Shown: positions 8,352-17,574, numbered from the stretch's first letter. The stretch: DNA of 64,000 nt from Bordetella parapertussis (GCA_943331295.2 CALQLA020000024.1:1-64000); one strand, 5' to 3'. The notes: generated by a model not told the origin, from the sequence alone. Numbers and translations: made by a program.

Positions 8352-9623
8352 TCAGGGCCCGGCGGGGCCGTTCCACGGCACCACCACGCGGTCGTCGCCG
8401 CCGCCCTTCACGCTGGCCATCGTCGCGAGCTGCTGGCGCGCCGAGGTGAGCCCGCGCACGTTGGCGTCGAGGAACGTCAGCGACCACGTGAAGATGTCGT
8501 CGGTCGACGCCTCGTCGAAGCCGTGCCGGACGCCCTGCAGCGAGACCAGCTCGCGGTTGCCCTTCAGCTGCCGGATTCCCTGCTCGGTCATCGCGAGCGG
8601 CGCGGTCGTGTCGGAGGTGCCGCTGATCGCGAGATAGGGCAGCGTCACGTTGTCGAGCCCGTGCTGGTCGCGGCCGAACGCCGGCAGCAGCGGCTCGCCG
8701 AAATACGGCACGTAGCCGACGGCGGCCTTCAGCCGCGGCTCGACCGGCAGCGTCGTCCAGGCGAGGCCCGCCGACGTCGTCAGCCCGGCGCCGCCTAGCA
8801 GCATCAGTGATTCGCCGCCCATGCTGCCGCCGAAACCGCCGACCTGCGCCGGATCGAGATGGTCGCGCCATTGCGGGTGCGCGAGCATCAGGTCGAGCGA
8901 CGCCGACAGCGAGCGCGGCCGCAGCGTCTGCAGCGCGACGAAATCGCGCAGGTTCGACAGGATCTTGATCGCGTCGGAGATGTCCTCGACACGCAGGTCG
9001 CTGAAGCGCGGATCGCCGTGGAACGGCGCCACCACCACGTAGCCGTGGCTCGCGAACCACGAGATCGCGGTCAGGTAGTCGCCGGACAGCGGGCTGCCGC
9101 CGTAGCCGTGCGAGAACAGGAGGACGGGGTAGCGGGCCGCGGCATCCGGCAGGATCGGCGCGTCGGCACCGGTCTGCATCCGCGGGACCACCCGTCCCGT
9201 CGGCAACGCGTAGTCGGGGCGCGCGTTGGTCGTGGTCGTCGGGTAGCAGGTCAGCACGGTGAAAGCGACGTCCTTGCCGGCGAACCGGCCATAGAGGCTG
9301 CCGTCGTCAGAGGTCGTGACGGTCGCCGCGAGCGCGTCGGCCGGGTCGGCGATCAGTGCCGATGCATAGCGGGCCGACGGGCCGCCGCCGGGCAGGCCTT
9401 CCCAGTAGTCCTGCGCGTTCTCGCCGGGGGCCATCCGCGTGAAGTCCTGCGCGACGTTGCTGCACGCCACCGGATAGGGCCCCGGCAGGGCCGCCGGCGC
9501 CACGATTCCCGTCGGGATCACGGTGCCCGGCGGGTTTTCGCTGCCGCCGCCGCCGCAGCCGGCGACAGCCGCCACCAGTCCTGCCAGTGCTGCCACCTTC
9601 GCTCCGCGCATCAATGCTTTCAT
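8352..9623 (-). CDS. Alpha/beta hydrolase lipoprotein
   Basis: Predicted outer-membrane or periplasm-anchored esterase/lipase-like hydrolase, 423 residues. Residues 1-22 form a lipoprotein signal with lipobox VAGC followed by a Gly run. The hydrolase core has the oxyanion-type LLFSHGYGG, the nucleophile elbow GGSMGG (G-x-S-x-G), an Asp region SGTSDTTAP and a His region VRHGFDE, so a full Ser-Asp-His triad is present. The start at 9623 has GAGGAG upstream; the longer frame to 9878 would hide the signal peptide. It resembles the PAF-acetylhydrolase/dienelactone hydrolase clan. It stands alone on its strand and the substrate is unknown. Confidence 0.85.
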   Translation of the reverse strand: MKALMRGAKVAALAGLVAAVAGCGGGGSENPPGTVIPTGIVAPAALPGPYPVACSNVAQDFTRMAPGENAQDYWEGLPGGGPSARYASALIADPADALAATVTTSDDGSLYGRFAGKDVAFTVLTCYPTTTTNARPDYALPTGRVVPRMQTGADAPILPDAAARYPVLLFSHGYGGSPLSGDYLTAISWFASHGYVVVAPFHGDPRFSDLRVEDISDAIKILSNLRDFVALQTLRPRSLSASLDLMLAHPQWRDHLDPAQVGGFGGSMGGESLMLLGGAGLTTSAGLAWTTLPVEPRLKAAVGYVPYFGEPLLPAFGRDQHGLDNVTLPYLAISGTSDTTAPLAMTEQGIRQLKGNRELVSLQGVRHGFDEASTDDIFTWSLTFLDANVRGLTSARQQLATMASVKGGGDDRVVVPWNGPAGP

Positions 9624-9976
9624 TCCACTGTCTCCTCGATGCCGGCCGGTCAGGGCCGCCGACGGCGCCGTGTCGCGCGCCCATTGGCGTCGCGATGTCG
9701 AAGGACATCGCCCGCAGCACTCGCCCGATGTATAGCGCGCCCGCGGCCGCAGGTTGGTGCGCTGCCACACAGAGCGCGCGGGCCCTAGGTAGTTTTGCGG
9801 ATTTCCGGCGCGCCCCGCGGTTGCTATCGTCGGCTCCAAAGGTGACGCGGCGCCCCGGTCGATAGCCTGTCGCAGCAACGACCGCCGCGCGTGTTTCAGC
9901 CGGCATTGCAGTCAGCCGGCAGGCGGCGACATGGCGCCCGGTTTGCGTCGTTGATGGAGCCAAGGAGGGGTCGATC
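9624..9976. other. Divergent intergenic region
   Basis: This 353-base region separates the minus-strand lipoprotein hydrolase from the plus-strand GGDEF-hemerythrin gene and must hold both promoters. I could not identify convincing -35/-10 pairs. A purine-rich ribosome-binding site (AAGGAGGGG) lies just before the GGDEF start. No RNA gene or repeat was seen. Confidence 0.4.
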
Positions 9977-11407
9977 ATGCCGGAAGGTGGCGGTTCGGGC
10001 CGTACTGCGGGGATGCCGGCGGCTGCGCAGCTGATGCACATCCTCGGGCTGCTGGTCGATGGCACGGCGGCGCTCGTAGGACTCAAGGACCTGCGCGGCC
10101 ATTACGTCTTCGGCAACGGCGAGCTCGAGGCGCTGTTCGGGGCGCAGGGGGGAAGCCTCTTCGGCGCAACCGATCGCGACCTGATGTCTGCCACCGACGC
10201 GGCCGTCCTCGAGGCGCGGGATCGCGCCGTCGCGGTGTCCGGACAGCCGACGCAGGCGATCGACGAGTTCAGCGCAGGCAAGGCGCGGCTGGCCTACGCC
10301 ACGGTGCGATTTCCGTGCCGCGACGAGGGAGGGGTCGTCATCGGCACCGGTTTCGTCGCGATCGACATCAGCCAGCGGGTGCGTGCGGCTCCCGACACGA
10401 AAGCGCGACTCGACCGCGCGCAGCGGACGATCGCAACGCTCGAGCACGCCGTCGATGAGATGCGGCTGCGCACCGCGACCGACCTGTTGACCGGTGCGCT
10501 CACCCGCGAACGGATGGAGGATGCCGTGCAGCGGGAGGTCCGCCGCCGGGAGCGCTACGGGCATCCCGCGTCGCTGGTCTTCATCGACCTCGACCGCTTC
10601 AAGGCGGTCAACGACGTCCACGGCCACCTGGCGGGCGACCGCGTGCTGCGCGAATTCTGCGCCATGGCGCAGGCCACGATGCGCGCGACCGAGCTTCTCG
10701 GGCGCTGGGGCGGCGAGGAATTCATCGTCCTGCTGCCGAACAGCGGGCTCACGAGCGCCCGCCTTCTGGCGGAGCGGATTCGCGGGGCGCTGGCGGAACA
10801 TCGCTTCCCTGGCGTGGGGCAGGTGACCGCGAGCTTCGGCATCGCCGAGCTCCGGCCGGGCGAATCGGTCGCCGACTGGATCGCCCGCGCCGATGCCGGG
10901 ATGTACCGGGCGAAGGCCGCCGGGCGTAATTGCGTGGCGGCGAACCTCCCGGCCGAGGCCGACCGGAGCGGCCGCGACCCCGTGGACTGCCAGGTCGTCC
11001 GGCTCGTCTGGAACGACCTGTACGGGTCCGGCGACCCGTGCATCGATGCGCAGCACCGCGGGCTGTTCGACGACGCCAACACGGTGCTCGCGGCGACGGT
11101 CGGCGGGTTGCCCGCGGACGAGATCGCCGTACTGGTGGATGACTTCATCGCCCGGATCGCGACGCATTTTCGCGACGAGGAGGCGATCTTCCGGGCGGCG
11201 GGCTACCAGGATGCCGACGGCCACGCGCGGCTCCACGTGACCTTGCTCGAACGCGCGATGCACCTGTCGCATCGGCATGCCGAAGGCCGCCTCGCCGCCG
11301 GCGAGCTGTTCGAGTTCCTCATGCACACGATCGTCGCCCGCCACATCTGTCACGAAGACAGGAAGTTCTTCCCCTGTCTCCGGAAGCCAGACCGCGCCGC
11401 CCCCTGA
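9977..11407 (+). CDS. Diguanylate cyclase with N-terminal PAS-like and C-terminal hemerythrin domains
   Basis: Predicted cytoplasmic c-di-GMP synthase, 476 residues. Residues ~15-135 look like a PAS sensor, ~160-325 are a GGDEF domain, and ~345-470 are a bacteriohemerythrin. The active-site motif is intact as GGEEF (about 246-250). The upstream inhibitory-site position reads RATE rather than RxxD, so product inhibition may be weak. The hemerythrin ligand pattern is present (DAQH, HFRDEE, ARLH, ARHICHED), consistent with a di-iron O2 or redox sensor. A hybrid histidine kinase follows after 63 bases, so both may serve one redox-sensing response. The fusion is known in proteobacteria. Confidence 0.93.
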   Translation: MPEGGGSGRTAGMPAAAQLMHILGLLVDGTAALVGLKDLRGHYVFGNGELEALFGAQGGSLFGATDRDLMSATDAAVLEARDRAVAVSGQPTQAIDEFSAGKARLAYATVRFPCRDEGGVVIGTGFVAIDISQRVRAAPDTKARLDRAQRTIATLEHAVDEMRLRTATDLLTGALTRERMEDAVQREVRRRERYGHPASLVFIDLDRFKAVNDVHGHLAGDRVLREFCAMAQATMRATELLGRWGGEEFIVLLPNSGLTSARLLAERIRGALAEHRFPGVGQVTASFGIAELRPGESVADWIARADAGMYRAKAAGRNCVAANLPAEADRSGRDPVDCQVVRLVWNDLYGSGDPCIDAQHRGLFDDANTVLAATVGGLPADEIAVLVDDFIARIATHFRDEEAIFRAAGYQDADGHARLHVTLLERAMHLSHRHAEGRLAAGELFEFLMHTIVARHICHEDRKFFPCLRKPDRAAP

Positions 11408-11429
11408 CGCAGGTCAAGCACCCGGTGGT

Positions 11430-11833
11430 CCGACGGGCACACGCGCTGTCCGGTAGCGCTAGACTGGCAAATGCGCCTTGATCGCCGAGTCCTGCTGGGT
11501 CCCGCCGGGATCGTCTCGATCTACGCGGTGTCCGGCGTGCTGTGGATCCTGGTCACCAGCGTGCTGCTCGTCGCCGATGATCCGGTGATCCAGGGCATCG
11601 TCGAGTAGGCGAAGGGCTTCGCCTTCATCGCTGCGACGAGCGTCCTGCTATACCTGCTCCTCGCCGCGCGGAGCCGGACCCCGATGGACATGCCCACGAT
11701 CGAGGGCTTGCCGTCGGCCCCGGGCGCCACCGGCCTGATGCCGATCGCGAAGCGGGTGCTGCCGGTGGTCGTGCTGCTCGGGCTCGCGGTGCCCGTCGTC
11801 GCGATGTCGGTCTATTACGCGAACGCGCGGCAG
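11430..11833 (+). repeat. 404-bp direct repeat, copy B (5' end of the hybrid kinase gene)
   Basis: Partner of 7275-7678 at a constant 4155-base offset with no gaps. It covers the upstream flank, the predicted original ATG at 11471 and codons 1-121 of the kinase. It differs from copy A at the critical position 11606-11608, where TAG replaces TCG. Confidence 0.9.
11471..11683 (+). pseudogene. Original N-terminal segment of the hybrid kinase, interrupted by an in-frame TAG
   Basis: The ATG at 11471 matches the start of the truncated paralogue and opens the normal two-helix N-terminus of this kinase type. Codon 46 (11606-11608) is TAG; the paralogue has TCG, so one C-to-A change created the stop. 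The frame is otherwise open and continuous with the large downstream ORF. Unless the stop is read through, this part yields a 45-residue membrane peptide and the kinase must reinitiate downstream. Confidence 0.85.
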
Positions 11834-14800
11834 GCGACGCTGGAGACGCTGGCCAGCCTCGAGACGGTCGCCGCGCTCAAGGCGGCCCAGATCGAGAGCT
11901 GGCTGGCCGAGCGGCGCGGCGACGCGTCCACGCTGCAGGGCAGCCAGTCGTTCGCCGACCAAGTCGCTAGATTGGTGCCCGCGCCGGGCGGCAGCAACGC
12001 GAGTGCCGTCCTCGAACGCCTCGCGCCGCTCGAGCGGGCGTTCGCGTACAACGCCGTGTCGATCTATTCTCCGGACGGCGACTTGCTGCTTGCGAAAAAT
12101 CGGGATGTCGCGGGATCGGAGCGGTTCCCCATATCGCCCGAGGAGCGCGCCGGCACCGCCGGCGTGCGCATGCGCGAGATCCGGCGCGATCCGGCGGGGC
12201 AGATGCACCTGGAGTTCGTGGTGCCGGTGACCGCATCGGGCACGGGGAACGGGCCGCCGGTCGCGTTCGCGGTGCTGGACATCGATCCGGAACGGTTCCT
12301 CTTTCCGGCAATCCGGCGCTGGCCGGGCAAGAGCCGCAGCGGCGAGACGCTGATCGTGCGGCGCGACGGCGACGACGTGCTGTTCGTCAACGATCTCCGG
12401 CATCGGCCCGGTCCCGCGCTTTCGCTGCGGCTTCCGGCGAGCCGGACGGACGTTGCCGCGGTCGTCGCGGTGCGCGAGCGGAGCGCCGGCATGGTCGAGG
12501 GCGTCGACTACCGCGACGTGCCGGTAATGGCGGCCTACCGGCCCGTGGCGGGGACCAACTGGCAGATCGTCGCCAAGATCGATCGCGACGAAGCGCTGGC
12601 CGGGGCGAGGACGCTCGCGCTGTGGGGCGGGATTGCGGCCTTCTTCGCCGCAGTGCTGCTCTCGGCCGGGCTCCTGCTGCTGCTTCGGCAGCAGCGGGTG
12701 GCCGACCGCCTCGCGACCAAGGTCGAGGCCAACCGGCTCGTCCGGCACTTCTACCAGATGCCGTTCGTCGGCATGGCGATCGCGTCGCCGGACGACAGGC
12801 GCTGGCTGCAGTTCAACCAGCACCTGTGCGAAATCCTTGGTTACTCCGCGGACGAGTTGTCCCGGATGACCTGGGACGAAATCACCCACAGCGACGACCG
12901 GCAGAAGGATCTCGGGGAACTCGATCGGGTGACACGCGGCGAGTCCGAAGGCTACGCGCTGGAAAAGCGCTTCCTGCGCAAGGACGGAGGCATCGTCCAC
13001 GTCGCGCTCGACGTGAAATGCGTGCGCCAGCGCGACGGCCAGGTCAAGTACCTGGTCGCCACGCTGCAGGACATCACCGGCCGCAAGGCAATCGAGGCGC
13101 TCGCGCAACGGCAGCGCCGGCTGTACGTCGGCCTGAGCGAGTGCAACGCCGCGATCGGGAGCTGCGGCAGCGCCGACGAGCTGTACCACCGGGTCTGCGA
13201 TTCCGCCGTCGAGGCGGCGGGGCTCGGCCGCGCCGAGGTCGGCATTGCCGATGCCTCCGGAGCCGTGCAGCCGGTCGCGTCATCAGGCACGGGCAGGGGC
13301 TATCTGGACGGCATTCGGATCGTCGTGGACGCCGACGACCCCGGGGGGCGCGGCCCCGCGGGCACCGCGATCCGCGAGAACCGCCCGTACTGGTGCGCGG
13401 ACATGCAGACCGAGACCGCGACCGCGCCGTGGCACGAGCGGGCCCGGCGCTATGGTTGGGGCGCCTCGGCGTCGCTGCCGATCCGGCTGGGGGGGCGCGC
13501 GATCGGCGCCCTCACGCTCTACGCGCACGATCTCAACGGGTTCGATGACGACGCGAAGCGGCTGCTCATGGATCTCGCCGACGGCATCGGCATCGCGCTC
13601 GACAAGTTCGAAGCCGATGCGCAGCGCCGCGCCGCGGAGGCGCGTCTCAGCGAACGCGAGCGGATGTACCGGTCGCTGTTCGAGAATTCGCTCGACGGCA
13701 TCGTGCTGGCGGTGCCGAACGGACGGGCCCTTGCCGCGAACCCTGCCGCCTGCGCGATGCTCGGCTGGGCCGAGGACGAACTGGTCGCCGTCGATCGCGA
13801 TGCCATCGTCGACCCGACCGACCCGCGCGCGGCGGCAGCGCTGGAGGAGCGCACCCGGACAGGCCGGTTCCACGGGGAGCTCACGTTGGCCCGCAAGGAC
13901 GGCACCAGGTTCCCGGCCGTCGTCTCGTCCGCGCTGTTCGAGGAGAGCAGAGGAAACTTCCGAACCAGCAACATCATCCACGACCAGACCGCGCGGAAGG
14001 AGGCGGAGGCGTCGCTGCGCCGGCTGTCGCTCGTCGTCGAGCAGGCGCCCGACAGCATCATCATCACCGACCTCGATGCGAACATCGAGTACGTGAACGA
14101 GGCCTTTGTCCGGAACTCTGGCTACAGCCGCGAGGAAGTGCTCGGGCAGAATCCGCGCATGCTGCGCGCCGGCCGGACGCCGGCGGCGGAATACCTCGCG
14201 ATGTGGGAGACGCTGACCCAGGGAAGGACGTGGAAGGGTGCATTCCACAACAGGCGCAAGGACGGCACCGAATTCGTCGAATCGTCGATCATCACGCCGA
14301 TCCAGCAGCCGGACGGGCGCTACACGCACTATGTCGCGATCAAGGAGGACATCACCGAGAAGATGCGCCTCGCCGAGGAGCTTGGCCGGCACCGCCACCA
14401 CCTGGAAGAACTGGTCGATGTGCGCACGGCCGAGCTGGCGGTGGCCAAGGCACAGGCGGAAGCGGCGAACCAGGCGAAGAGCGTGTTCCTCGCCAACATG
14501 AGCCACGAGATCCGCACGCCGATGAATGCGATCCTCGGTTTCGCCAGCCTCCTGCGCCGCACCGGGGCGACGCACGACCAGGCCGCGCGGCTCGACAAGA
14601 TCACCGCCGCCGGCGGCCACCTGCTGGCCATCATCAACGACATCCTCGACCTCTCCAAGATCGAGGCGAGCAAGCTGACGCTGGAAGTGACCGACTTCCC
14701 GCGCTCCGCGATCCTCGACGAGGTGTTCGCGCAGATCCTGCAGCAGGCGCAGGACAAGGGGTTGGCAGTGGAGGTGGATTACGCGGACGTGCCGGCGTGG

Positions 14801-15598
14801 CTGCGCGGCGATCCGACGCGGCTGCGCCAGGCGCTGCTCAACTACGCGGGCAACGCAGTCAAGTTCACCGAGCGCGGCGCCATCTCGCTGCGCGCGTGGC
14901 TGGTCGAGGAGCATGGCGACGAAGTGGTGATTCGCTTCGAGGTCCGCGACACCGGCATCGGCATCGCGCCGGACAAGCTGTCCAACCTGTTCCAGACGTT
15001 CCAGCAGGCGGACGACGCGACGACGCGGAAATACGGCGGCACCGGCCTGGGCCTCGCCATCACCCATCGCCTCGCGCTGCTGATGGGCGGCGATGCAGGC
15101 GTGACGAGCGAGCCCGGCGCCGGCAGCACGTTCTGGTTCACCGCGCGGCTTGCGCGCGCCCGAGCGGGTCCCGACGCGCAGTCCGCACCGGCCGACGACA
15201 ACGAGTCCGTGCTGCGCCGGCTGCATGGCGACGCGCGACTGCTGCTCGCGGAGGACGACCCGATCAACCAGGAGGTGGCGCTCGCGCTGCTCGCCGAAGC
15301 CGGCCTTCATGCGGACCTGGCGAAGGACGGCCGGGAGGCGCTCGCCATGGCAGCCGCGAACGACTACGACGTCATCCTGATGGACATGCAGATGCCGGAG
15401 ATGGACGGCATCGACGCGACGCGCGCGATCCGCCGCCTGCCGGAGCGGTCGGCCACGCCGATCATCGCGATGACCGCCAACGCGTTCAGCGGGGACCGGA
15501 AGCTCTGCATCGATGCCGGGATGAACGACTTCCTCGGCAAGCCGGTGACGCCCGAGGTGCTCTACGCAACCCTGCGCCAGTGGCTCACCCGCAGCTGA
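11684..15598 (+). CDS. Hybrid sensor histidine kinase/response regulator, restarted after an in-frame stop
   Basis: Membrane-bound hybrid kinase, 1304 residues from ATG 11684 (GGAG lies 10 bases upstream). Order: TM ~22-43, periplasmic sensor ~45-300, TM ~308-332, PAS ~350-470, GAF ~480-650, PAS ~660-780, PAS ~785-905, HisKA with NMSHEIRTPMNAILGF (His near 940), ATPase with DTGIGIAP and GGTGLGLAIT, and a receiver at ~1185-1304 with LLLAEDD and LMDMQMPEMDG. The frame originally began at 11471 (total 1375 codons) but codon 46 is now TAG. If 11684 is used, two N-terminal membrane helices are lost but two remain around the sensor. No DNA-binding partner is adjacent. All catalytic boxes are intact, so it may still work. 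Confidence 0.85.
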   Translation: MDMPTIEGLPSAPGATGLMPIAKRVLPVVVLLGLAVPVVAMSVYYANARQATLETLASLETVAALKAAQIESWLAERRGDASTLQGSQSFADQVARLVPAPGGSNASAVLERLAPLERAFAYNAVSIYSPDGDLLLAKNRDVAGSERFPISPEERAGTAGVRMREIRRDPAGQMHLEFVVPVTASGTGNGPPVAFAVLDIDPERFLFPAIRRWPGKSRSGETLIVRRDGDDVLFVNDLRHRPGPALSLRLPASRTDVAAVVAVRERSAGMVEGVDYRDVPVMAAYRPVAGTNWQIVAKIDRDEALAGARTLALWGGIAAFFAAVLLSAGLLLLLRQQRVADRLATKVEANRLVRHFYQMPFVGMAIASPDDRRWLQFNQHLCEILGYSADELSRMTWDEITHSDDRQKDLGELDRVTRGESEGYALEKRFLRKDGGIVHVALDVKCVRQRDGQVKYLVATLQDITGRKAIEALAQRQRRLYVGLSECNAAIGSCGSADELYHRVCDSAVEAAGLGRAEVGIADASGAVQPVASSGTGRGYLDGIRIVVDADDPGGRGPAGTAIRENRPYWCADMQTETATAPWHERARRYGWGASASLPIRLGGRAIGALTLYAHDLNGFDDDAKRLLMDLADGIGIALDKFEADAQRRAAEARLSERERMYRSLFENSLDGIVLAVPNGRALAANPAACAMLGWAEDELVAVDRDAIVDPTDPRAAAALEERTRTGRFHGELTLARKDGTRFPAVVSSALFEESRGNFRTSNIIHDQTARKEAEASLRRLSLVVEQAPDSIIITDLDANIEYVNEAFVRNSGYSREEVLGQNPRMLRAGRTPAAEYLAMWETLTQGRTWKGAFHNRRKDGTEFVESSIITPIQQPDGRYTHYVAIKEDITEKMRLAEELGRHRHHLEELVDVRTAELAVAKAQAEAANQAKSVFLANMSHEIRTPMNAILGFASLLRRTGATHDQAARLDKITAAGGHLLAIINDILDLSKIEASKLTLEVTDFPRSAILDEVFAQILQQAQDKGLAVEVDYADVPAWLRGDPTRLRQALLNYAGNAVKFTERGAISLRAWLVEEHGDEVVIRFEVRDTGIGIAPDKLSNLFQTFQQADDATTRKYGGTGLGLAITHRLALLMGGDAGVTSEPGAGSTFWFTARLARARAGPDAQSAPADDNESVLRRLHGDARLLLAEDDPINQEVALALLAEAGLHADLAKDGREALAMAAANDYDVILMDMQMPEMDGIDATRAIRRLPERSATPIIAMTANAFSGDRKLCIDAGMNDFLGKPVTPEVLYATLRQWLTRS

Positions 15599-15683
15599 GC
15601 GCGGCGGACTTCCCGCGGCCGTTCCGGTACCATCTCGCCCGGTCCGGGGTGATCCCCGGCGTCAGGAATCGAGTCGAGGTCGC

Positions 15684-16364
15684 ATGAATCCGCAATCCAT
15701 AGTCGTGCAGAAGGCGCCGGGCCGGCCGGAGCAGCTGATACTGCTGTTCCACGGCGTGGGCGGGCATCCTGAGGGACTCGTGCCGTTGGGGCAGCAGCTC
15801 GCCGCGGCGTTTCCGCGCAGCACCGTCGCGAGCATCGCTGCGCCGAACCCGTCCGGCGGGGGCGGGGAGTGGTTTTCGGTCGGCGGGATCAACGAGGGGA
15901 ATCGGGTTGCCCGCGTGGCGGCGGCGATGCCGGGGTTCGTCGCGGAAATCCGCGCGTGGCAGCAGGCGGCGGACGTCACCGCCACCGTCACGGCGCTGGT
16001 CGGCTTCTCGCAGGGCGCGATCATGGCGCTCGAGGCGGCGGTGGTCGCGGCACCGCTCGCCGGTCGCGTGATCGCCTTTGCCGGCCGCTTCGCGCAGCTG
16101 CCGGAGCGCGCGCCCGCGGAAACCACGTTCCACCTGTTGCACGGCAAGGAGGACCCGGTCATTCCCTACCGGCACGCCGTCGAAGGCGCGCAATGCCTGA
16201 TCGACCGCGGCGGGGACGTGACCGCCGACGTCGTGCCGTTTGCCGGCCACGAGATCAATGCCGAACTGGTCGAACTGATGCTGAACCGGCTTTCCAGCCA
16301 TGTCCCGAAGCGGATCTGGAACGAGGCGCTTGCTGCCGGCGGGGAACTGCCGGGCGCCGCCTAG
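15684..16364 (+). CDS. Serine esterase, YpfH/carboxylesterase family
   Basis: Cytoplasmic alpha/beta hydrolase of the phospholipase/carboxylesterase family, 226 residues, close to the ~230 of E. coli YpfH. It has the N-terminal LLFHGVGGHPEGL, the nucleophile motif GFSQG (about 111-115), the Asp region LLHGKEDPVIP and the His region FAGHEI, so the triad is complete. It probably hydrolyses short acyl or aryl esters. The ATG at 15684 gives a normal N-terminus. It is a single gene on the plus strand after the kinase. Confidence 0.85.
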   Translation: MNPQSIVVQKAPGRPEQLILLFHGVGGHPEGLVPLGQQLAAAFPRSTVASIAAPNPSGGGGEWFSVGGINEGNRVARVAAAMPGFVAEIRAWQQAADVTATVTALVGFSQGAIMALEAAVVAAPLAGRVIAFAGRFAQLPERAPAETTFHLLHGKEDPVIPYRHAVEGAQCLIDRGGDVTADVVPFAGHEINAELVELMLNRLSSHVPKRIWNEALAAGGELPGAA

Positions 16365-16378
16365 GCGCGGCCACCGGG

Positions 16379-16574
16379 TCAGTCGAGCCCGTACATCTTC
16401 GCGCGGTCGAGTTTCGCGGTCCACGGCAGCCCGGCGTTGCGCCAGCCGTTGACGAGCCGCTGGCCCTTCGCCCGCCGGGCAGACGAAGGCGTCACCCTCG
16501 GCGCGGGCAACGGGCAACCAGACGATGGCGAACAGCGCGGCGACGAATGCGGCGAAAAACGGGCGGGCGATCAT
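16379..16574 (-). pseudogene. Small exported protein gene with a one-base frameshift
   Basis: The minus strand from ATG 16574 encodes a strong signal peptide (about 25 residues, ending VARA) then EGDAFVCPAG. In that frame the sequence turns nonsensical. Removing one G near 16470 restores a coherent tail (AKGQRLVNGWRNAGLPWTAK, then LDRAKMYGLD and a stop at 16379). The total length of 196 bases is not a multiple of three. Corrected, it would be a ~64-residue periplasmic protein of unknown function. This may be a real lesion or an assembly error. Confidence 0.55.
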
Positions 16575-16632
16575 GGCAACCCCCTTTCAAGCTGGGCTTG
16601 CCTTCAATGTAGGCCGGCGCCGCCGGTGCCGG

Positions 16633-16965
16633 CTACGGCAGCGGGGCGTCGGAGTCGGGCAACGGGTAGGCGTCGGCCACGTAGGCCGGACCCTTCATCA
16701 CCAGCACGATGAAGGCCCCGATCCCGACCGTGAGCAGCGCGGACCACAGCAGCACGACGGCGCAGATGCCGTAGATGTCCACGGTCGCGATGCGGGCGAG
16801 GAGGTCCGCTTCGGCGTCGTGCGACGCGTACAGGCGGACCGCGAGCGACGGGAGCGCGGCCAGCAGCGTGCCGATCACCAGCGCGGCGGGGAGGCGCCGC
16901 AGCACGGTGCGTTCGGCGCCGGCCGGCGATTTCACGAATCCAGGGAGCTTGTTGAAGGCGTTCAT
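16633..16965 (-). CDS. Small two-helix membrane protein of unknown function
   Basis: A 110-residue protein starting MNAFNKLPGFVKSP with two predicted membrane helices: about residues 25-45 (LPAALVIGTLLAALPSL) and about 64-92 (IYGICAVVLLWSALLTVGIG). It has a short charged loop between them and a soluble tail. I place the start at 16965; an upstream in-frame start would overlap the divergent lipocalin promoter. No family is recognised with confidence. Genes like this are common next to metabolic genes in betaproteobacteria. Confidence 0.65.
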   Translation of the reverse strand: MNAFNKLPGFVKSPAGAERTVLRRLPAALVIGTLLAALPSLAVRLYASHDAEADLLARIATVDIYGICAVVLLWSALLTVGIGAFIVLVMKGPAYVADAYPLPDSDAPLP

Positions 16966-17000
16966 CGGCGGCGACGGCGTCGATCGAGCATAATCCGTTG

Positions 17001-17573
17001 ATGATACCTCCACTCGATGCCACCCGCCTTCACCGGCAATCCCCTTCGCTGCGCTGGCTGCTCTTTGCCTGCCTGCTGGCGCTGTCGGCGTGCGCCACCG
17101 CGCCGCCCGGCAACGTCACCGTCGTCACCCCGTTCGACGCGGCGCGCTTCACCGGCAAGTGGTACGAAATCGCGCGCCTCGACCACGGGTTCGAGCGCGG
17201 CCTGTCCGACGTCAGCGCCCGCTACCGGCTCCAGGACGACGGCAGCCTCGAAGTGATCAACCGCGGCTACGACGCGAAGCGCGAGGCATGGCGCGAAGCC
17301 GCCGGTCGCGCGGTGTTCACGGGCGACGCGAACCGCGGCTCGTTGAAGGTGTCGTTCTTCGGGCCTTTCTACGGCGGGTATCACGTGATCGCGCTCGATC
17401 CGCAATACCGGTGGGCGATGGTGATCGGCCCCGATCCCGGCTACCTGTGGATTCTCGCCCGCGACCGGCAGCTGCCGGCGGACGTGTTCGATCGGCTGGT
17501 GGGTGAGGCGCGGGCGCTCGGCGTGGACACGGGGCAGCTGATCCGCGTCGGCCAGTCGCGCGACGACGGCTAG
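17001..17573 (+). CDS. blc: Outer-membrane bacterial lipocalin
   Basis: Lipoprotein lipocalin of the Blc type, 190 residues, binding lysophospholipids or fatty acids at the outer membrane. The lipobox is LSAC after a long N-region. Mature features are the diagnostic GKWYEIARLDHGFERGL (lipocalin SCR1), RGYD in SCR2 and DPQYRWAMVIGPD. The ATG at 17001 lies only 6 bases after a CATAAT -10-like hexamer (16989-16994), so the mRNA may be leaderless; no Shine-Dalgarno is visible. The stop is followed at once by a small Trp-rich protein gene, suggesting a bicistronic unit. Confidence 0.92.
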   Translation: MIPPLDATRLHRQSPSLRWLLFACLLALSACATAPPGNVTVVTPFDAARFTGKWYEIARLDHGFERGLSDVSARYRLQDDGSLEVINRGYDAKREAWREAAGRAVFTGDANRGSLKVSFFGPFYGGYHVIALDPQYRWAMVIGPDPGYLWILARDRQLPADVFDRLVGEARALGVDTGQLIRVGQSRDDG

Positions 17574-17574
17574 G

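Noticed and set aside
7275-11833. A composite transposon bounded by the 404-bp repeats
   Set aside because: The repeats are coding kinase sequence in direct orientation, no transposase or terminal inverted repeats are present, and no target duplication is visible.
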